Assembly (NCBI GenBank): GCA_947034895.1
Contig: OX344762.1
Location: 43,070,760 to 43,134,759, forward strand
Source: Rhytidiadelphus loreus
Lineage: Eukaryota; Streptophyta; Bryopsida; Hypnales; Hylocomiaceae
DNA length: 64,000 nt
Reading direction: 5' to 3'
Position 1 is the stretch's first letter; the number at the start of each line of letters is the position of its first letter. The notes beneath the pieces were generated by a model, which did not search any database, was not told the DNA's origin, and worked only from the letters and a program-made list of their open reading frames with translations. Positions 47,109 through 59,723 of this stretch are shown here, in pieces. Made by a program: the position numbers and the translations under genes.

Positions 47109-49836
47109 CCTAGAAATTTAAATTTTGTATCCTTGAGTAATTCTTGTAGGTAATTATTAAAAGCCCAAGTATCTTCTAAAAGTCATCCAAAGATCTAAAG
47201 TTTTAAGTTTTGTACATGTATTAATTTTAGTTTATTTTGAATTATATTAAGATCTATATTTATTTCTCTCGTATTTCATTATCACTTTGATCATGTAAAA
47301 ATAACCAATATCAAGTAAATTATGAGTATTTCAAATTTGAAGCATGGGAGAAGTCAAGAATAGTGAAGCCCTTCACAAATCCATAAATTTTTCTTCAATT
47401 ATTTAATTAGGATATTTAATCATCTCAAGTATTTCAAATCCATGTTTCTACACACATGAAGTAAAATAGAAATATTTTGATTATCTTTTTAGTAATCAAG
47501 AAGAAAATTCAACGAAATACTCAATTGAAGGAAATATAACATTATTTGCTTAATTTGAAATCTAGGGGAGGACACTCTCACTACATTTGGGGTACCCACG
47601 TGAGGTGGAGTGATTTTTTGACCCCCTATTTACTTTTGAATAAACTATAATTTCATCCTAAAATTTTGAGCTTTGTTTAACAATGACTAAAGGTTTCTAT
47701 TGACAAAAATTTCAATTCCAAATAACATAAGATATATTGTCTAGAAAGGGTTGAAAAATGAACTAAAATGGCATGTTCTCCAACTAAAATATTTATAGAG
47801 CTCACATGAAGTAGACTATTGCATCAATATTCAACCAAAATAAACTTTCAATAGAAAGCTATTTTGTAGATTTCTTTTTTCATTTTTCAATTTTTTTTTC
47901 TTATATAATATAGAGGTGTGAAAGTTATTTTCAGCTTTACAATGTATCTTTTTTCTTAAAAAATTTATAACTAATTACTATCAGCATAAAAAAATACCAA
48001 TAATTCAAAACACAAACTTTTAAAGTACTAAAATCTATCCATATTTTTTTTTTTGAAAAAATAATTAAATTTACCGATGTATTACATGTATTACTTTTTC
48101 CACCACATGTGGGTTGCTAAAACTTGGGGAGTGTCCTCCCCAGGTTTGAAATGCACTATGATGCCCAATGCTGAATAAAACATCTTTTTTTTTAATATCC
48201 TGAAAAACAAGAAAAAAATCCTGAAAATTAAAAGGTTAAAACTAACAATTCCTCAAAAATGTGGGTTGGCCTCAAGGAGTGCAACATCATCCACTACATT
48301 CCACGCTTTTAGTGAAATCAACCCACGCTTTCAGCTTTGTAAGCAACTAGATATTGCTTGAAGCGACCTACCATTGGAACAATTGATTGTTGAATTTGCA
48401 TTGGTGTTTTTGGCAATAAGTAAGTTACTTTGTGAAAATATGCAAACCTTATGGTTTAAATCATCTACTCAACAAATTAATCAATTATCATGAACAAATA
48501 CTAAACAATTGTGAGATTTGACATGAATGTTTGGGAACAATTCAAATTTCAAAATCCAATTTCTTTTGGATTACAGTGAACTTTGGCAATTTGTTTCTTC
48601 TTTGCACGGTTTCCGTTTCTAATAAAAATTTGGGAAAAGTTGTGCATACTATTCTAGTTTGTGTGTTTTAAATTTTTTCTTATCAATACAAAAATTTATG
48701 AGTGTCTGAGAAGCATTTTAGTAGGAAGTTCAAACTTAGATGTGTTTTTTGCACCTTTTTTCTTGCTATTTTTGACATTTCAAAGTCATTTTGCAAACAC
48801 AATGAGTCATTTGAATGATATTTTCTTTTACCAATGTGTTTGTATCTTGGTTTTGAAGCACTTTATAATTTTAAGATTTTTCACTTGAGTAGGTTCAAAA
48901 ATCAAATTTCACCTCCAAATTGTATATGCTTTTAGAAAAATTTCAGCATCCTTTTTCAACACTAAATCATTGTAATCTTTTAATCTATTTGGCCAAGTGA
49001 TTCTAAATTTGATTCACATCATCTACAACACATACACTACAAGATTGTAGGATTGAAATTTCTATACCTTAGTGACATTTAGACCTATAACACTCCAAAT
49101 GCAATGATGTTTTTAAATCCAAAAAGACATTGGGCCTTTTAGGAATTAAACACTTTGGTGATGACATTTGAGCTTCTAATTTTTGTAAAAATTATAAATT
49201 TTCGAGTTCAAATTTGTTTTTCGTTTCTTGTGAAGAATGTAATTGTCTTTCCATCCACCATTGGGATTTTTTAATTTAAAAATATGAGGTGGAAAATGTA
49301 TTTGCAAAAACGATTAGTGTATTGTTGTTGCTTCTCACATCTTTGAATAGCAAAAGTTTTTTGGGATATCTTCTATTTCTTTCTTACCTTTGAAATCTGG
49401 CAATGATATGCTTAACATGTTTTTTAATATGGTAAATTTTTAAATTTGAAATCCATAGTTCAAAAAATTTCCCCAATGTGTGGTCAAAGTCATTTGGAAT
49501 TCTTAGGCGAGGTCTGAAAACCTTTTTCTTTTCACTTTCAATTGTTAAAATTTTGTTATCCTTACGGTTAAACTTCGTAAAATTCTGCCACATATTTGTA
49601 TACACATGCAATGTGTATATTAGATCCTATGGTTCTTTACTCATAAAATTTTCTTTTTCTATCTTTTTGGATCAATGTAGTAGAAATGACAATTTTGAGT
49701 GGATCTTCATGAAAAGGAGGTCTTGAGCATTAAGGGATTAAATTAATGTTGAGTTCATATTTCAACACTATTAATTTTGCAAATTTGTGCTAATTATGAA
49801 ATCCAAACAAAGGAATTTGTCCAAAGTGAGCCCATT

Positions 49837-50764
49837 TTAACTCCTAAAGTCCCATTGTTCCCTTGGGAGACAATTTGGAATTTGGGCAGGTTCCTATGGG
49901 CTGAAATTTTACCCTTATTTTTTGAAACTTTTTTTGAAGATAGAAAAGCTGATAAGCTTTGTGGAAATATAATTTTTATTTCAATTGGTGCTCGGAAGCA
50001 AAAGGTATACCACAAAAAGCCTAAAACTGAACTTGATGGGCAACACAAAAAATATTGCAAAAATTCAAAATAAATTTTAAAAATTTGTTTTTCTCAAAGA
50101 TTATGGTTTTGTCTACATCTGAAGATTTGATTCATTCCATTTTGATTAGTGATGTGAAAGTTATGAATAATCTTATTTTTCGGGCAATCTAAGCATCTTT
50201 TGAAAAAATAACTTATAGGATTCATTTCAGAATGCAATGTTCAAATTTTTTTTTTTTTTTTTGAAAAGTTTAAGTTTGCTTGATAGAACAATCTCACCAT
50301 TGGGATTATTGTATTTAAATCCCATCTAAAAGCTATTAACAATTTAGTTTTTCTTTCAATCTTGGACCTACTTCTACTTGATAATTTTTTGAAGTATGAA
50401 AATCAAGTTTTTATTTTTTGAGTTTTTTTTCTTAGACTCCCAACTCAATTCTTCAACACAATAAATTTTTAATTCAAATTCCATAGTGCACATTTTTTCC
50501 ACAAACAGAGACCAAAGTCATCTAAAATTGCAATCTAGTGTTAAAAGAAACTTGTTTTTTCAACTTTGAATACTCATATCTCTCAATTTATACAGTCAAA
50601 CTTCATGAATTTCTTACCACATAATCTCAAACAAGTAAAGTTCAAGATCCTACGGTTCAGTTAAAAAATATATTTTTGTTTTTGTTTTTTTGGACAAATG
50701 CAGTAGAAATGGCAGTTTTGAGTGGTTTTTGACAGAAAAATGGCTTTGGGCCTTCAAGGGTTAA
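49837..50764 (+). mobile_element. TTAA-flanked element, copy B
   Basis: TTAA at 49837-49840 and 50761-50764 around a 920-base body, a fuller version of copy A. Left end CTCCTAAAGTCCCATTG; right end on the opposite strand CCCTTGAAGGCCCAAAG. The ends are diverged but recognisable. Empty sites with one TTAA are at 46838-46841 and 58436-58439. A poly(T) run interrupts it near 50248. Non-coding. Confidence 0.78.
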
Positions 50765-51463
50765 AACTTGATTGTTGTTGTCCATTTTTCAATATTGTTG
50801 AAATCATTGTTTAACCTAAAAGTTCAAGTTAGGTGTCTTCAAGGAATTGACATAGTAATCCTCAAAAATTTTAAGCCTTTCCTTTGAATCATCCATAGGG
50901 CTAAAGTTTTAAGTTTTGTACATTTATTGATTTCAATTTATTTTGAGCTTCACTCAATTCTATATTATTTTTTTTCTCTAATTTCATTATCACTTTGAAT
51001 CATGTTAAAATAATCAAATCAAGTGAAATATTTTTCAATTATCTTATTTAATTTTCTTAAGTGTTTCAAATCCATATTTCCATAGAGCATAATCCAAATA
51101 AATAGAATTCTAGATTCATCTTATATCATTTGAAAGCAAGAAAACTACAAATGAACTAAAGCATGAATATTTATTTCAATGACCTAGATTAATATCAACA
51201 AAAAAAATTCAATGAATTACTCAATTGAAGAAAATATATGATTATTCACTTCATTTGGTATTCATGATGACGCCCAATAAAAAAAATTATTTAAAAAAAG
51301 AAGTGACCCTCAAAAATGAGAATAAAAGATTCTCAAAGTTTAAAGGTGACAATCCCAAAAGAAAATGGGTTGACCTCAAAGAGTGCAACATCATCCAACA
51401 TCATATGATGACAAATTGGAAATGAGAGATGACTAACAATGTGGTTGTCAATTTGATAGTCTA

Positions 51464-51692
51464 TTAACCCCTTATTGCCTTGATTTTTTTCTAATTTTGG
51501 CACATTTTTGGTTATATCTTGCTACAGAAATATCATTTACCACAATTTCATGAAATTGATCATTAAGGAAGGTTGTCTTTTCAAGATTCAAGTGTTACAT
51601 TGGATGAATGAAAAATTAGTTGGACAAAACAATTCCTTAAAGCCCTCTGTTCATTGTCTAAGAATATGAATGTTGGAGTGCTTAAGGGTTAA
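51464..51692. mobile_element. TTAA-flanked element, copy E
   Basis: TTAA at 51464-51467 and 51689-51692 around a 221-base body. Ends are CCCCTTATTGCCTTG and, on the opposite strand, CCCTTAAGCACTCCA. It sits at the boundary between the two large repeat units. The terminal match is weaker than in A-D. Confidence 0.5.
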
Positions 51693-52767
51693 ACTAATTC
51701 ATTTTTGCATCTAGTGATTAGTATTCAAATGGTGATTATCTGGTGATTATCTGGTGATTATCTGGTGATAAGACATATATAAAAGAATTAAACCAATGTT
51801 TAGACTATTTAAACTAATTAGCTATAACGGAAAAAACCAGACTAGTGGTTCTAATCAATTTAATTAATTGTCTAAGTGGGACAAACCAACCAACCATAGT
51901 AGAAACACCCATTACCAACCAGGGATCTATACCCAACCTATGGGGTGCAGCTATTTCCAACCAAAGTTTGATATGTGAGTTTTTCTCCTTTGCAAGGTTG
52001 GGACTATAAAGTCATGATACATGTCTTGATGTACGCTAATGAGCAAGAAAGTAGGAAGTAGTGAGCAAGAAAGTAGTTTTAGAATGATTGGAATTAGAAG
52101 ACTCTATATATTGGGTATAGGTAGAGGCCAACTTCTAGCTTCCAAAATTCATAGTAATTTGAATTTAAGGAAAAAAATCACAAAAAATTGGCAATGCCTG
52201 TCATTTCTATCTTTCTATTAGGCAAAAAGTTTACATTGCCTTCTACTACTCTAGAACATGTGCAAAATTGCTTAAGTAGTCAACTATGGGTGATTCTACC
52301 ATATACTCACCTCCAATCTTAATCCCTCATTACATTGGGTTTTATTTTATCCCTCTAAAGTTTAAAATATCCCCTTGGTATGAATATATCCGTATGCTAG
52401 CTTTTCCATGTTTTCAACTAAAGGATGAGCATCTCAACTTCTTATTTGTCATTCTAATTTTATTTTATTCTTGCTAAATGCAAGTAATCAATGTGCTCAA
52501 ATACATCCAAAATTTCACCCTACCTAAAATCACTATCATCATTGCATGTACATCTTCCAAATCAATTATGTACATATATTGAAGAAACAATTTTACAACA
52601 TCTACTTTGACCCTTCATAACTTTTGCATATGATATCTAAATGTTGCATTATTCGGTGCGTCGGGACTTCCTTTCACTTGAGAACAAGAAAATACAAAAT
52701 TTTGACTAATCTATTAATAGCAACAAGGTACAATTGCAAAAAGTGTCCTTTCGGGGGGCTACCCACC

Positions 52768-55022
52768 TTAGAGCATCTCCTGCAGTCCTCCTCGCTAGAT
52801 GGGTTTCCCAGGGGAGAGTGGCGGGGTCAAGCAATTTTGAAGTGGAAGGGGCTAGAAACTCTCGTGCAGCAGAGAGTAAGAAGGCCGGCAAACGACGTCT
52901 TCAGCAACAACTGACACGAGAGTTAGAGCCGCAAATTGTTGTTAAGACCTGCATCCTTGTAGGGCTACTACAAAGACAATTCTTTTTACAAAGCCTTCTT
53001 TCAAATATGGTGTCCTCCCAAACCCTAATTTTTATTGACACTTTGTATAAGGCCTAGTGCACCTAAACTGTTGAAGGTAAAAGATTGAAGGGCAAATTAA
53101 GGCAGACACAAAATTACAAGATATATATCATAGTTTAAGAGATTAAGTTGTGTCAATTCTTTTTGTATATTTCAAAAATCTTATAGTTGATATTCAACAA
53201 AAAAATGGGAGTTTTTGGAAAGTCACAATTGCCCAAATCTCCCTCATTACGTGCCTTCTCCACTTTGAAATTTCCTAAAAATTTCCCAATCCTTGAAACA
53301 AATCCCAAATAAGCACCCTAGAAAAAAAATTGGAAAAATCCAATTCCGGCTATTTTCAATTTGAAATAAAGGGATTAACCAATAAAAAAAATTTAGGAAA
53401 ATTCCCAAGTTTTCAATGCTCCTATAAATTTCTACATAGGTGCTTCTTACTATCTACAACACACATAAAAAATCTTGCAAAATTTTGCAAACACACTCAA
53501 AAGTTATGCCCAATTTAGTTGGTTGTGACTAGTGTGACTAATACCCTTGAGGGGCATTAGTCACATTAGTCACAAATTGCCCAAATCTCTCTCATTACGT
53601 GCCTTGTCCAATTTGAAATTTCCTAAAAATTTCCCAATCATTAAAACAAGTCCCCAATAAGCACCTTAGAAAAAAAAAATTGGAAAAATCCAAGTCTAAC
53701 TATTTTCAATTTGAAATTAAGGGATAAACCAATCAAAAAATTGTGAAAAAATGCCCAAGTTTCCAATGCTCCTATAAATTTCCACACACGTGCTTCTTAC
53801 TATCTACAATATGCGTAAAAAATCTTGAAAAATTTCACAAACATACTCAAAAGTTGTGCCCAATTTAGTTGGTTGTGACTAATGTGACTAACAAACCCTA
53901 AAGGGCATTAGTTACATAGTCACAATTGACTAAATTGGGCACAACTTTTGATTAGGTGTGTGAAATTTTGCAAGATTTTTTATATGTATTGTAGATAGTA
54001 AGAAGCATCTATATAGAAGTTTTTGAGAGCATTGAACACTTGAGGATTTTTTCATAATTGTTTAGTTGGTTTTTCCCTTTATTTCAGATTGAAAATAGCC
54101 AAGCTTTGATTTTTCCAATTTTTTTTCCTAAGGTGCTTATTGGGGACTTGTTTCAAGTATTGGAAAGTTTTTAGGAAATTTCAAATTGGAGAAGGCACAT
54201 AATGAGGGAGATTTGGGCAATTTGTGACTAATGTGACTAATGCCCTTCAAGGGTATTAGTTACATTAGTAACAACCAACTAAATTGGACACAACTTTTGA
54301 GTGTGTTTGCAAAATTTTGCAATATTTTTTGCATGTGTGGTAGACAATAAGAAGCACCTATTTGGAAATTTCTAGGAGCATTGGACACTTTGGTATTTTC
54401 CTAAATTTTTTTGATTGGTTTAGCTCTTTATTTCAAAATGAATATAGTTGGACTTTTTTTTTCCGAAGGTGATTATTGGGGACTTGCTTCAAGGATTGGG
54501 AAGTTTTGGGACAATTTCAAATTGGAGAAGGCATGTGATTAGGGAGATTCAGGCAATTGTGAATTCCCCAAAACTCCCATATTTTTGTTGAATATCAACT
54601 ATAGGATTTTAAAAATACATAAAGAAGATTGATACAACTAAATCTTGTCGATTGTGTTCTATTTCTTACATTTTTGTGTTGGGGTTGCCATTTTTGCCCT
54701 ATCGCCCATGTATTTGCCATTGCAAAGATGGTAGAGGGAAAGTTCAAAGATGATGTGGCAGTCATGGAGAAAGCTTGCGACTACCACGGTGGCAAATTTC
54801 TCATTAATTTAGCCTTTGACTTACCAAAACCCGGAATCCAATGACCAAGAGGGGCCGGAGAGGTCCCCTGTAGAATTGGAAATTCTGGTGGAGTAGAGCC
54901 AAAATCAAGAGGCCCCGCACCTCAAAATCCTGGTCTACAGTGCTGTTGGTGATTGCAATTCCCTCGGCCGCTCAAAACTTCGCTCACAGGGGTGTTTGAG
55001 CGGGCTGCAAGAGATGCTCTTA
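52768..55022. mobile_element. 2.25 kb PIF/Harbinger-like element with empty site
   Basis: TTA at 52768-52770 and 55020-55022 flanks 2249 bases that begin GAGCATCTCCTGCAGTCC and end, on the opposite strand, GAGCATCTCTTGCAGCCC. The GAGCATCTCC terminus with 3-base TTA duplication is typical of plant PIF/Harbinger elements. Repeat unit 1 has the uninterrupted site with one TTA at 43640-43642. The ends are GC-richer than the AT-rich middle, which is a large palindrome. A 71-codon frame at 54629-54844 is not a known transposase, so the element looks non-autonomous. Confidence 0.88.
53137..54648. repeat. Large internal palindrome made of four related units
   Basis: A unit of about 350 bases with CAAATCTCCCTCATTACGTG, TGCTCCTATAAATTTC and CCCAATTTAGTTGGTTGTGA occurs twice head-to-tail (from about 53228 and about 53575). 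It then occurs twice inverted (about 53930-54235 and 54255-54560). The outer flanks, with TGTTGAATATCAACT and its complement, also match. The centre is near 53935. Such symmetry would fold into a long hairpin RNA if transcribed. Confidence 0.85.
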
Positions 55023-55159
55023 CCACCTGATTTGTAATGCCAAGGTTTAGTGGTGATCAAGGAAATTGTACTAAATTATTGTTGTGCCACATGATCATGA
55101 ACGGTACACTTGGCAAAGCAAAATCAATCATGTTTCAGGTGTAATTTTGTAACAGGCAT

Positions 55160-55778
55160 TAAGGTAGGTTGCTCTAAAAGCGACACTTTAAGGGCTGTTG
55201 GGCCTTTTTGATGGGTTTCAGATGCGCGAAAATATTTTTCCTTATTTTTCACTTGAAGAGGAATTGATGCGGAATCTAACCCAAGTGGTTTCATATTTTT
55301 TGGAGCTATTGTGAATTAGTTCTGAGTTTTCAAAGAATTCTGCCATAGGGACCTATTTGTGACTTCTAGCCCTTGCAAAACCCACTCTTAAATGGTCTGA
55401 AAAAAGATACAGCTTTACCAAAAACAAGCATTAAGGCATGCAAAAATTAATAGATAAGGTTCCTAAATGTGACTTTTACTAAAACTTGAATGGAAGCTTG
55501 AGTTAGTTATTATTCAGATTTTTTACCATATGGAGGAAGGTAGTTGGGCTGCCAATTCTCATTTTGAAAAAAATTAATGAATGCTTATCCACTTAATTAG
55601 AAATGAACCTCCAGTGCCTCTTAAATCAACCTTTAAAGAAGTATAAACCATCCGTTGGAGAAGAATGAACTAAATCTTTCTCTTCTCTGACATAATCAGT
55701 AGTCCATAATGTATCCATTTTGCAGCCACTTAGAGGACGGTTTGAAGAAGAGGGTTGGTTTTAGAGCACACTACCATA
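55160..55778. mobile_element. TIR element with AGGTAG...GCTCTAAAA ends and empty site
   Basis: TA at 55160-55161 and 55777-55778 flanks 615 bases. The left end is AGGTAGGTTGCTCTAAAAGC. The right end on the opposite strand is TGGTAGTGTGCTCTAAAACC. Repeat unit 1 has the empty site with one TA at 43776-43777. A second, shorter member lies at 62046-62347. The superfamily is not clear from the ends. Non-coding. Confidence 0.72.
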
Positions 55779-56272
55779 TTTGAAATCAGTACCGTATAGT
55801 GATTCAAAATTAGCAAATGGCTTTTAGCATTTGATAGCCTTTTCTATTAGAATATTTTTGGGGTTTTTCATTAATTTGTTAAAATTTATTATGTTGGATA
55901 CATTTTGATATTTTGTCATGGCAAATTGGTTGATTGACCCCATGCCCTTTAAACCTAGAACAACGTGGCGGCCTAAGAGGGTTTGATGGATGATACAGAA
56001 TCCCTCTACATAAGATAGAAGTATAAATGTTCATCTTTGAAAATTTGCGTAGAAAGGAGGTCTTGCACAATAGTTTGGCCTCTAGTGAATGCTCTTGGTT
56101 TTATTTTGTTTAAGGAATTGATGCACATAGTACAAGAAAAAGATGATTTCTATGATGATCAATCTAGCAATTAAGGATTAATTGTGAAAGCATGAGATTT
56201 ATTACCAAGGTACTATACCATAAATGATTCAATTTTTGAACCTATAGGTGCATTGTCATTTCTAAAGTAATC

Positions 56273-56542
56273 TTGAAAGTCATCCATCAATTACATTTTG
56301 GCTTGAAAATCCTTCCAAGGTTTGTGAAAAATTATAGCAAAAAAATCAAGAAGAAAGAACATTTGATGTTGAGACTTGAAGTTTACAAGGAGCTTGAGTC
56401 TCCATTCCGCTTCATGCATGATTTAATTCTTTGCATAGTATGTGTTTTCAAAAACATCATTCAAAATCAACCTTCTGTAAAACCTTCAATTAACCTTAGA
56501 AGAAGGTTGCTCTTATGTGAGTACAGGAGTGTAAGCCTATGA
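56273..56542 (+). pseudogene. Relic open frame of repeat unit 2
   Basis: Counterpart of the 44207-44494 frame: VIHQLHFGLKILPR and HLMLRLEVYKELESPF align without gaps. Several differences change amino acids, so there is no strong sign of protein-level constraint. No known family. Confidence 0.3.
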
Positions 56543-58784
56543 GCCTAGAATACTACACACCTATCTTATAAGTGTATATACTATAGAAACTGTCTATGAT
56601 TTTAGGATGTATATGTTACAAATATCCATATTATAGGTGTTTATGATATATACACCATCTACAATGTGTAGTATCTATATTATAGTTACCTATATTGTAG
56701 ACTCAATGCTCACAAGCTCGCATTCTTGGATTCACATACTAGCATTGTTCACCTTGGAACTACCTTTCTTTGACCACAGAGTTGCAAGTCAATTCTTTCA
56801 CTCTAAATGCACTCATTTAGCAATTATATGTGAAAGGTTTATTATATTTTTATTTTTTAGAGATGAAATCACATGTCTTTTTTACTTCACAAAATTTAAG
56901 GATGTTTTTGTGAAAAAATTGAGTTTTTTGAGATTTATTGAAATTAAAGGAAAGAGAAATCATATCAAATAGAAAATAATCTCAAAATATTTGAAAATTT
57001 CACCATTGGTGTATATTATAGTGAAGAAAACCATAATGTTAACAAATTGGAAATATTCTAATATTTTAAATTGAAATAAAATATTATAATTTAGGAAATT
57101 TTCAAATTTTCAAATCGAAGTAGAAACTAATGTACATGAACTTCATTTCATTAGTTGGTTTCAAATCAACTCTTTCCAATGAAGAAAATTCAAATATAGA
57201 GTAAGCAACAAGAAATATTCCTAATACACTAGAATAGTATATTTTGTGATTTGTTTTTGTTGCATTTTCTTATGTAGAATGGTCATATATTCCTATGATT
57301 TCAATCTTTGACCTAATTTTTAAATTTTTGTGTGAAGATGTGGATTTCTAAGACCTTTGAGAGATTTAATTTTTATAGAAATCAAACACACTTGTTCAGA
57401 TGTTATAAGCATTTTATTTCAAATTTTGTAGAAGGGGCATCTGTATAGGGAATTTCACTTGACTTTTGGGATGGTAGCAATTGAGTAATTGAACACAAAG
57501 AAAGGGAGGGCATGTTGTAAATTGGTGTTTAATGGAAAATTTTGAAGTAGTGTAGCTACCTTATTCTATCTTATATGAATATTCCACGAAGATAATATGT
57601 TTTTGATGTGGAGAGCGGGGTCCATATATGCCCAAGAGAGAACAAGAAGAACCTAAATAAAAGAGCAATAAGGGATAAGAGTTCCCAATGAGAGGAACAT
57701 GAGGCAATTCAACATGGAACATTAGAGGTGAGAATTACAGAAAACAGAATGAGGCCCTAATTTGTAGAAGGGCATCCAATGTCTTAAGCACATCGAGCTT
57801 CTAATTTTTTTTTTATCAAAATTAGAGATTTTTGACTTAAATTTTTTTTTGTTGCTTGTGAAGAATGTAATTCTCTTTTCATCCACCATTGGGGTTCTTA
57901 AATATGAGATATGGGGTAAAACATGTATTCACAAAAATGATGAGTATATTGAGATATCCCCTATTTTTTCTTAACTTTGTTAATTTAGTAGAGATATATA
58001 CCTAACATGTTTTTCAATATGGTAGACTTTTAAATTCAAATTCCATAGCTCAAAAAAATTCCCACAAATGGTAGTTAAAGCCATTTGAAATTCTTGTGTA
58101 GGATCCAAAAAGCTTATTTTTTTACTATTTTGCTACTTCAAATGTTACTATTTTGCAATCCATGTTGTCGACTTCATGAATTTTATTCACGTGTTTATAT
58201 ACTAATGCAATGCGAGATCCCATAGTTCATTACTCATAAAAATTCCTCTTTCCATCTTTTTGGATGAATCAATAGTACAAATGGTAGTTTTTAGTGGATT
58301 TTGATGGAAAAAAGACCTTGGGTATTTAGGGATGAAGTTAATGTTGAGTTCTTATTTTCCACAATATTAATTATGCAATATTGTACTATGAAATTCCAAA
58401 TAAAGGAATTGGTCCAAATTAAGTAAGCTTACTTTTTAAACTTGGTCATCAAGTCCATTTTTCAATATTGTTGAGATTATCGTTTAATGTTGAAGTTCAA
58501 GTTGTGTATCTTGAAGCAATTGTTGAAGGTAATTTTAAAAAGCTCAAGTGTCTTCTATTAAAAGGTCATTCGAGGGTCTAGAGTTTTAAGTTTTGTACAT
58601 GTATTGATTTCAATTTATTTTGAGCTACAATAACATCCATACTCATTTTTTTCTCTAATTTTTTTCTCACTTTGAATCATGTGAAAATAACCAATATGAA
58701 TTAAAATATGAGTGTTTCAAATTTGAAACCTGGTAGAAGTCAAGAATAGTCAAATCCTTCACAAATCCTTCATAATTTTTTTCT

Positions 58785-59723
58785 TTAACCCCTAAAGGAC
58801 CAAGGCCTTTTTTCTGCCAGAAAACACTCAAAACTGTCATACCTATAGCAAGGAGTAAAAAATATTGGAAAATTGTTTTTCTTCATATCTAACCGTAGGA
58901 TCTTACACCTAACTAGTATGAGAGTGTGTGGAAAAAATTTCAGAATTTTTGACCGCTTAGATTGCAAGATATCTGCATTTAAAGTGGAAAAAACAAGTTT
59001 TTCAGCACATTGCGGGACTAGATTTTTTGACTTTGAACATTTTTAACTTAAAATTTTTGCACTACAAAGTTTTGAGCTTTAAATCTTAATAGTGTAGGAT
59101 TGAATTGGGAGTCTAGGTAAAAAAAACAATTCCAAAAAAAATTAATTACCATTCTTAAAAAAATTGTTAAGTAGAAGTAGGTATGAGATAGAAGGAAAAT
59201 CTAAAATATTCATATACTTTAGATGGAATTAAAATGCACTAATCCCAATGGTGAGATTGTTCTAGCAAGTAAATCAGATCATGCCAAAAAAGAAATTGAA
59301 AATTTTGAAAAATTGCATTCAGAAATGAATCCTACAAGTTATTTTTTTCAAGAAGATGCTCTAACTGCTTGAAAAACAAGAATGTCTATAACTTTCTCAT
59401 AACAAATCCAAATGAAACGAAGTAAAGCTTTCCAGATAGACAAATATACAATCTAAGAGAAAAAATAATATTAAAAAGAAAATTCAAATTTTTGTTCATT
59501 TTTTTTGGCTGCCCGAGTTGCCCGTTGTCCCCTTGTTTGAGCTTATTTGGTCATAACTATTGTTCCCGGGCACCGATTTTGAAAAAAATTATATTCCCAT
59601 GAAGCTAATCAACTTTTCTACCTCCAAAAAAATTTCAAAAAATTAGGAGAAAATTTCAGCCCGTAGGTACCTGCCCAAAAACACATTTGTCCCCCGAAGG
59701 GACAATGGTCCTTTAGGGGTTAA
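58785..59723 (-). mobile_element. TTAA-flanked element, copy C (best ends)
   Basis: TTAA at 58785-58788 and 59720-59723 around 931 bases. Both ends read CCCCTAAAGGACCA, a perfect 14-base inverted terminus. The body is in the opposite orientation to copies A and B and matches them along most of its length. The corresponding site in repeat unit 1 is empty near 47395-47398, where the four bases are TCAA in otherwise matching flanks. No transposase frame. Confidence 0.85.

Larger units (their letters stand above)
42540..51700 (+). repeat. Large dispersed repeat block, unit 1
   Basis: Non-coding AT-rich DNA that aligns in the same order with the block at 51.7-60.8 kb, about 9.17 kb away. Within it, 46.37-48.30 kb is again similar to 49.14-51.40 kb, an internal duplication. 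Both carry the string GTGGGTTGGCCTC or its variant followed by GAGTGCAACATCATCCA near 48.26 and 51.37 kb. Four TTAA-flanked elements are embedded and listed separately. No transposase, reverse transcriptase or terminal repeat of the whole block was recognised. Confidence 0.75.

Noticed and set aside
54629..54844. 71-codon frame inside the Harbinger-like element as a possible transposase piece
   Set aside because: No DDE-type or Myb-like motif is visible, and it is too short to assign.
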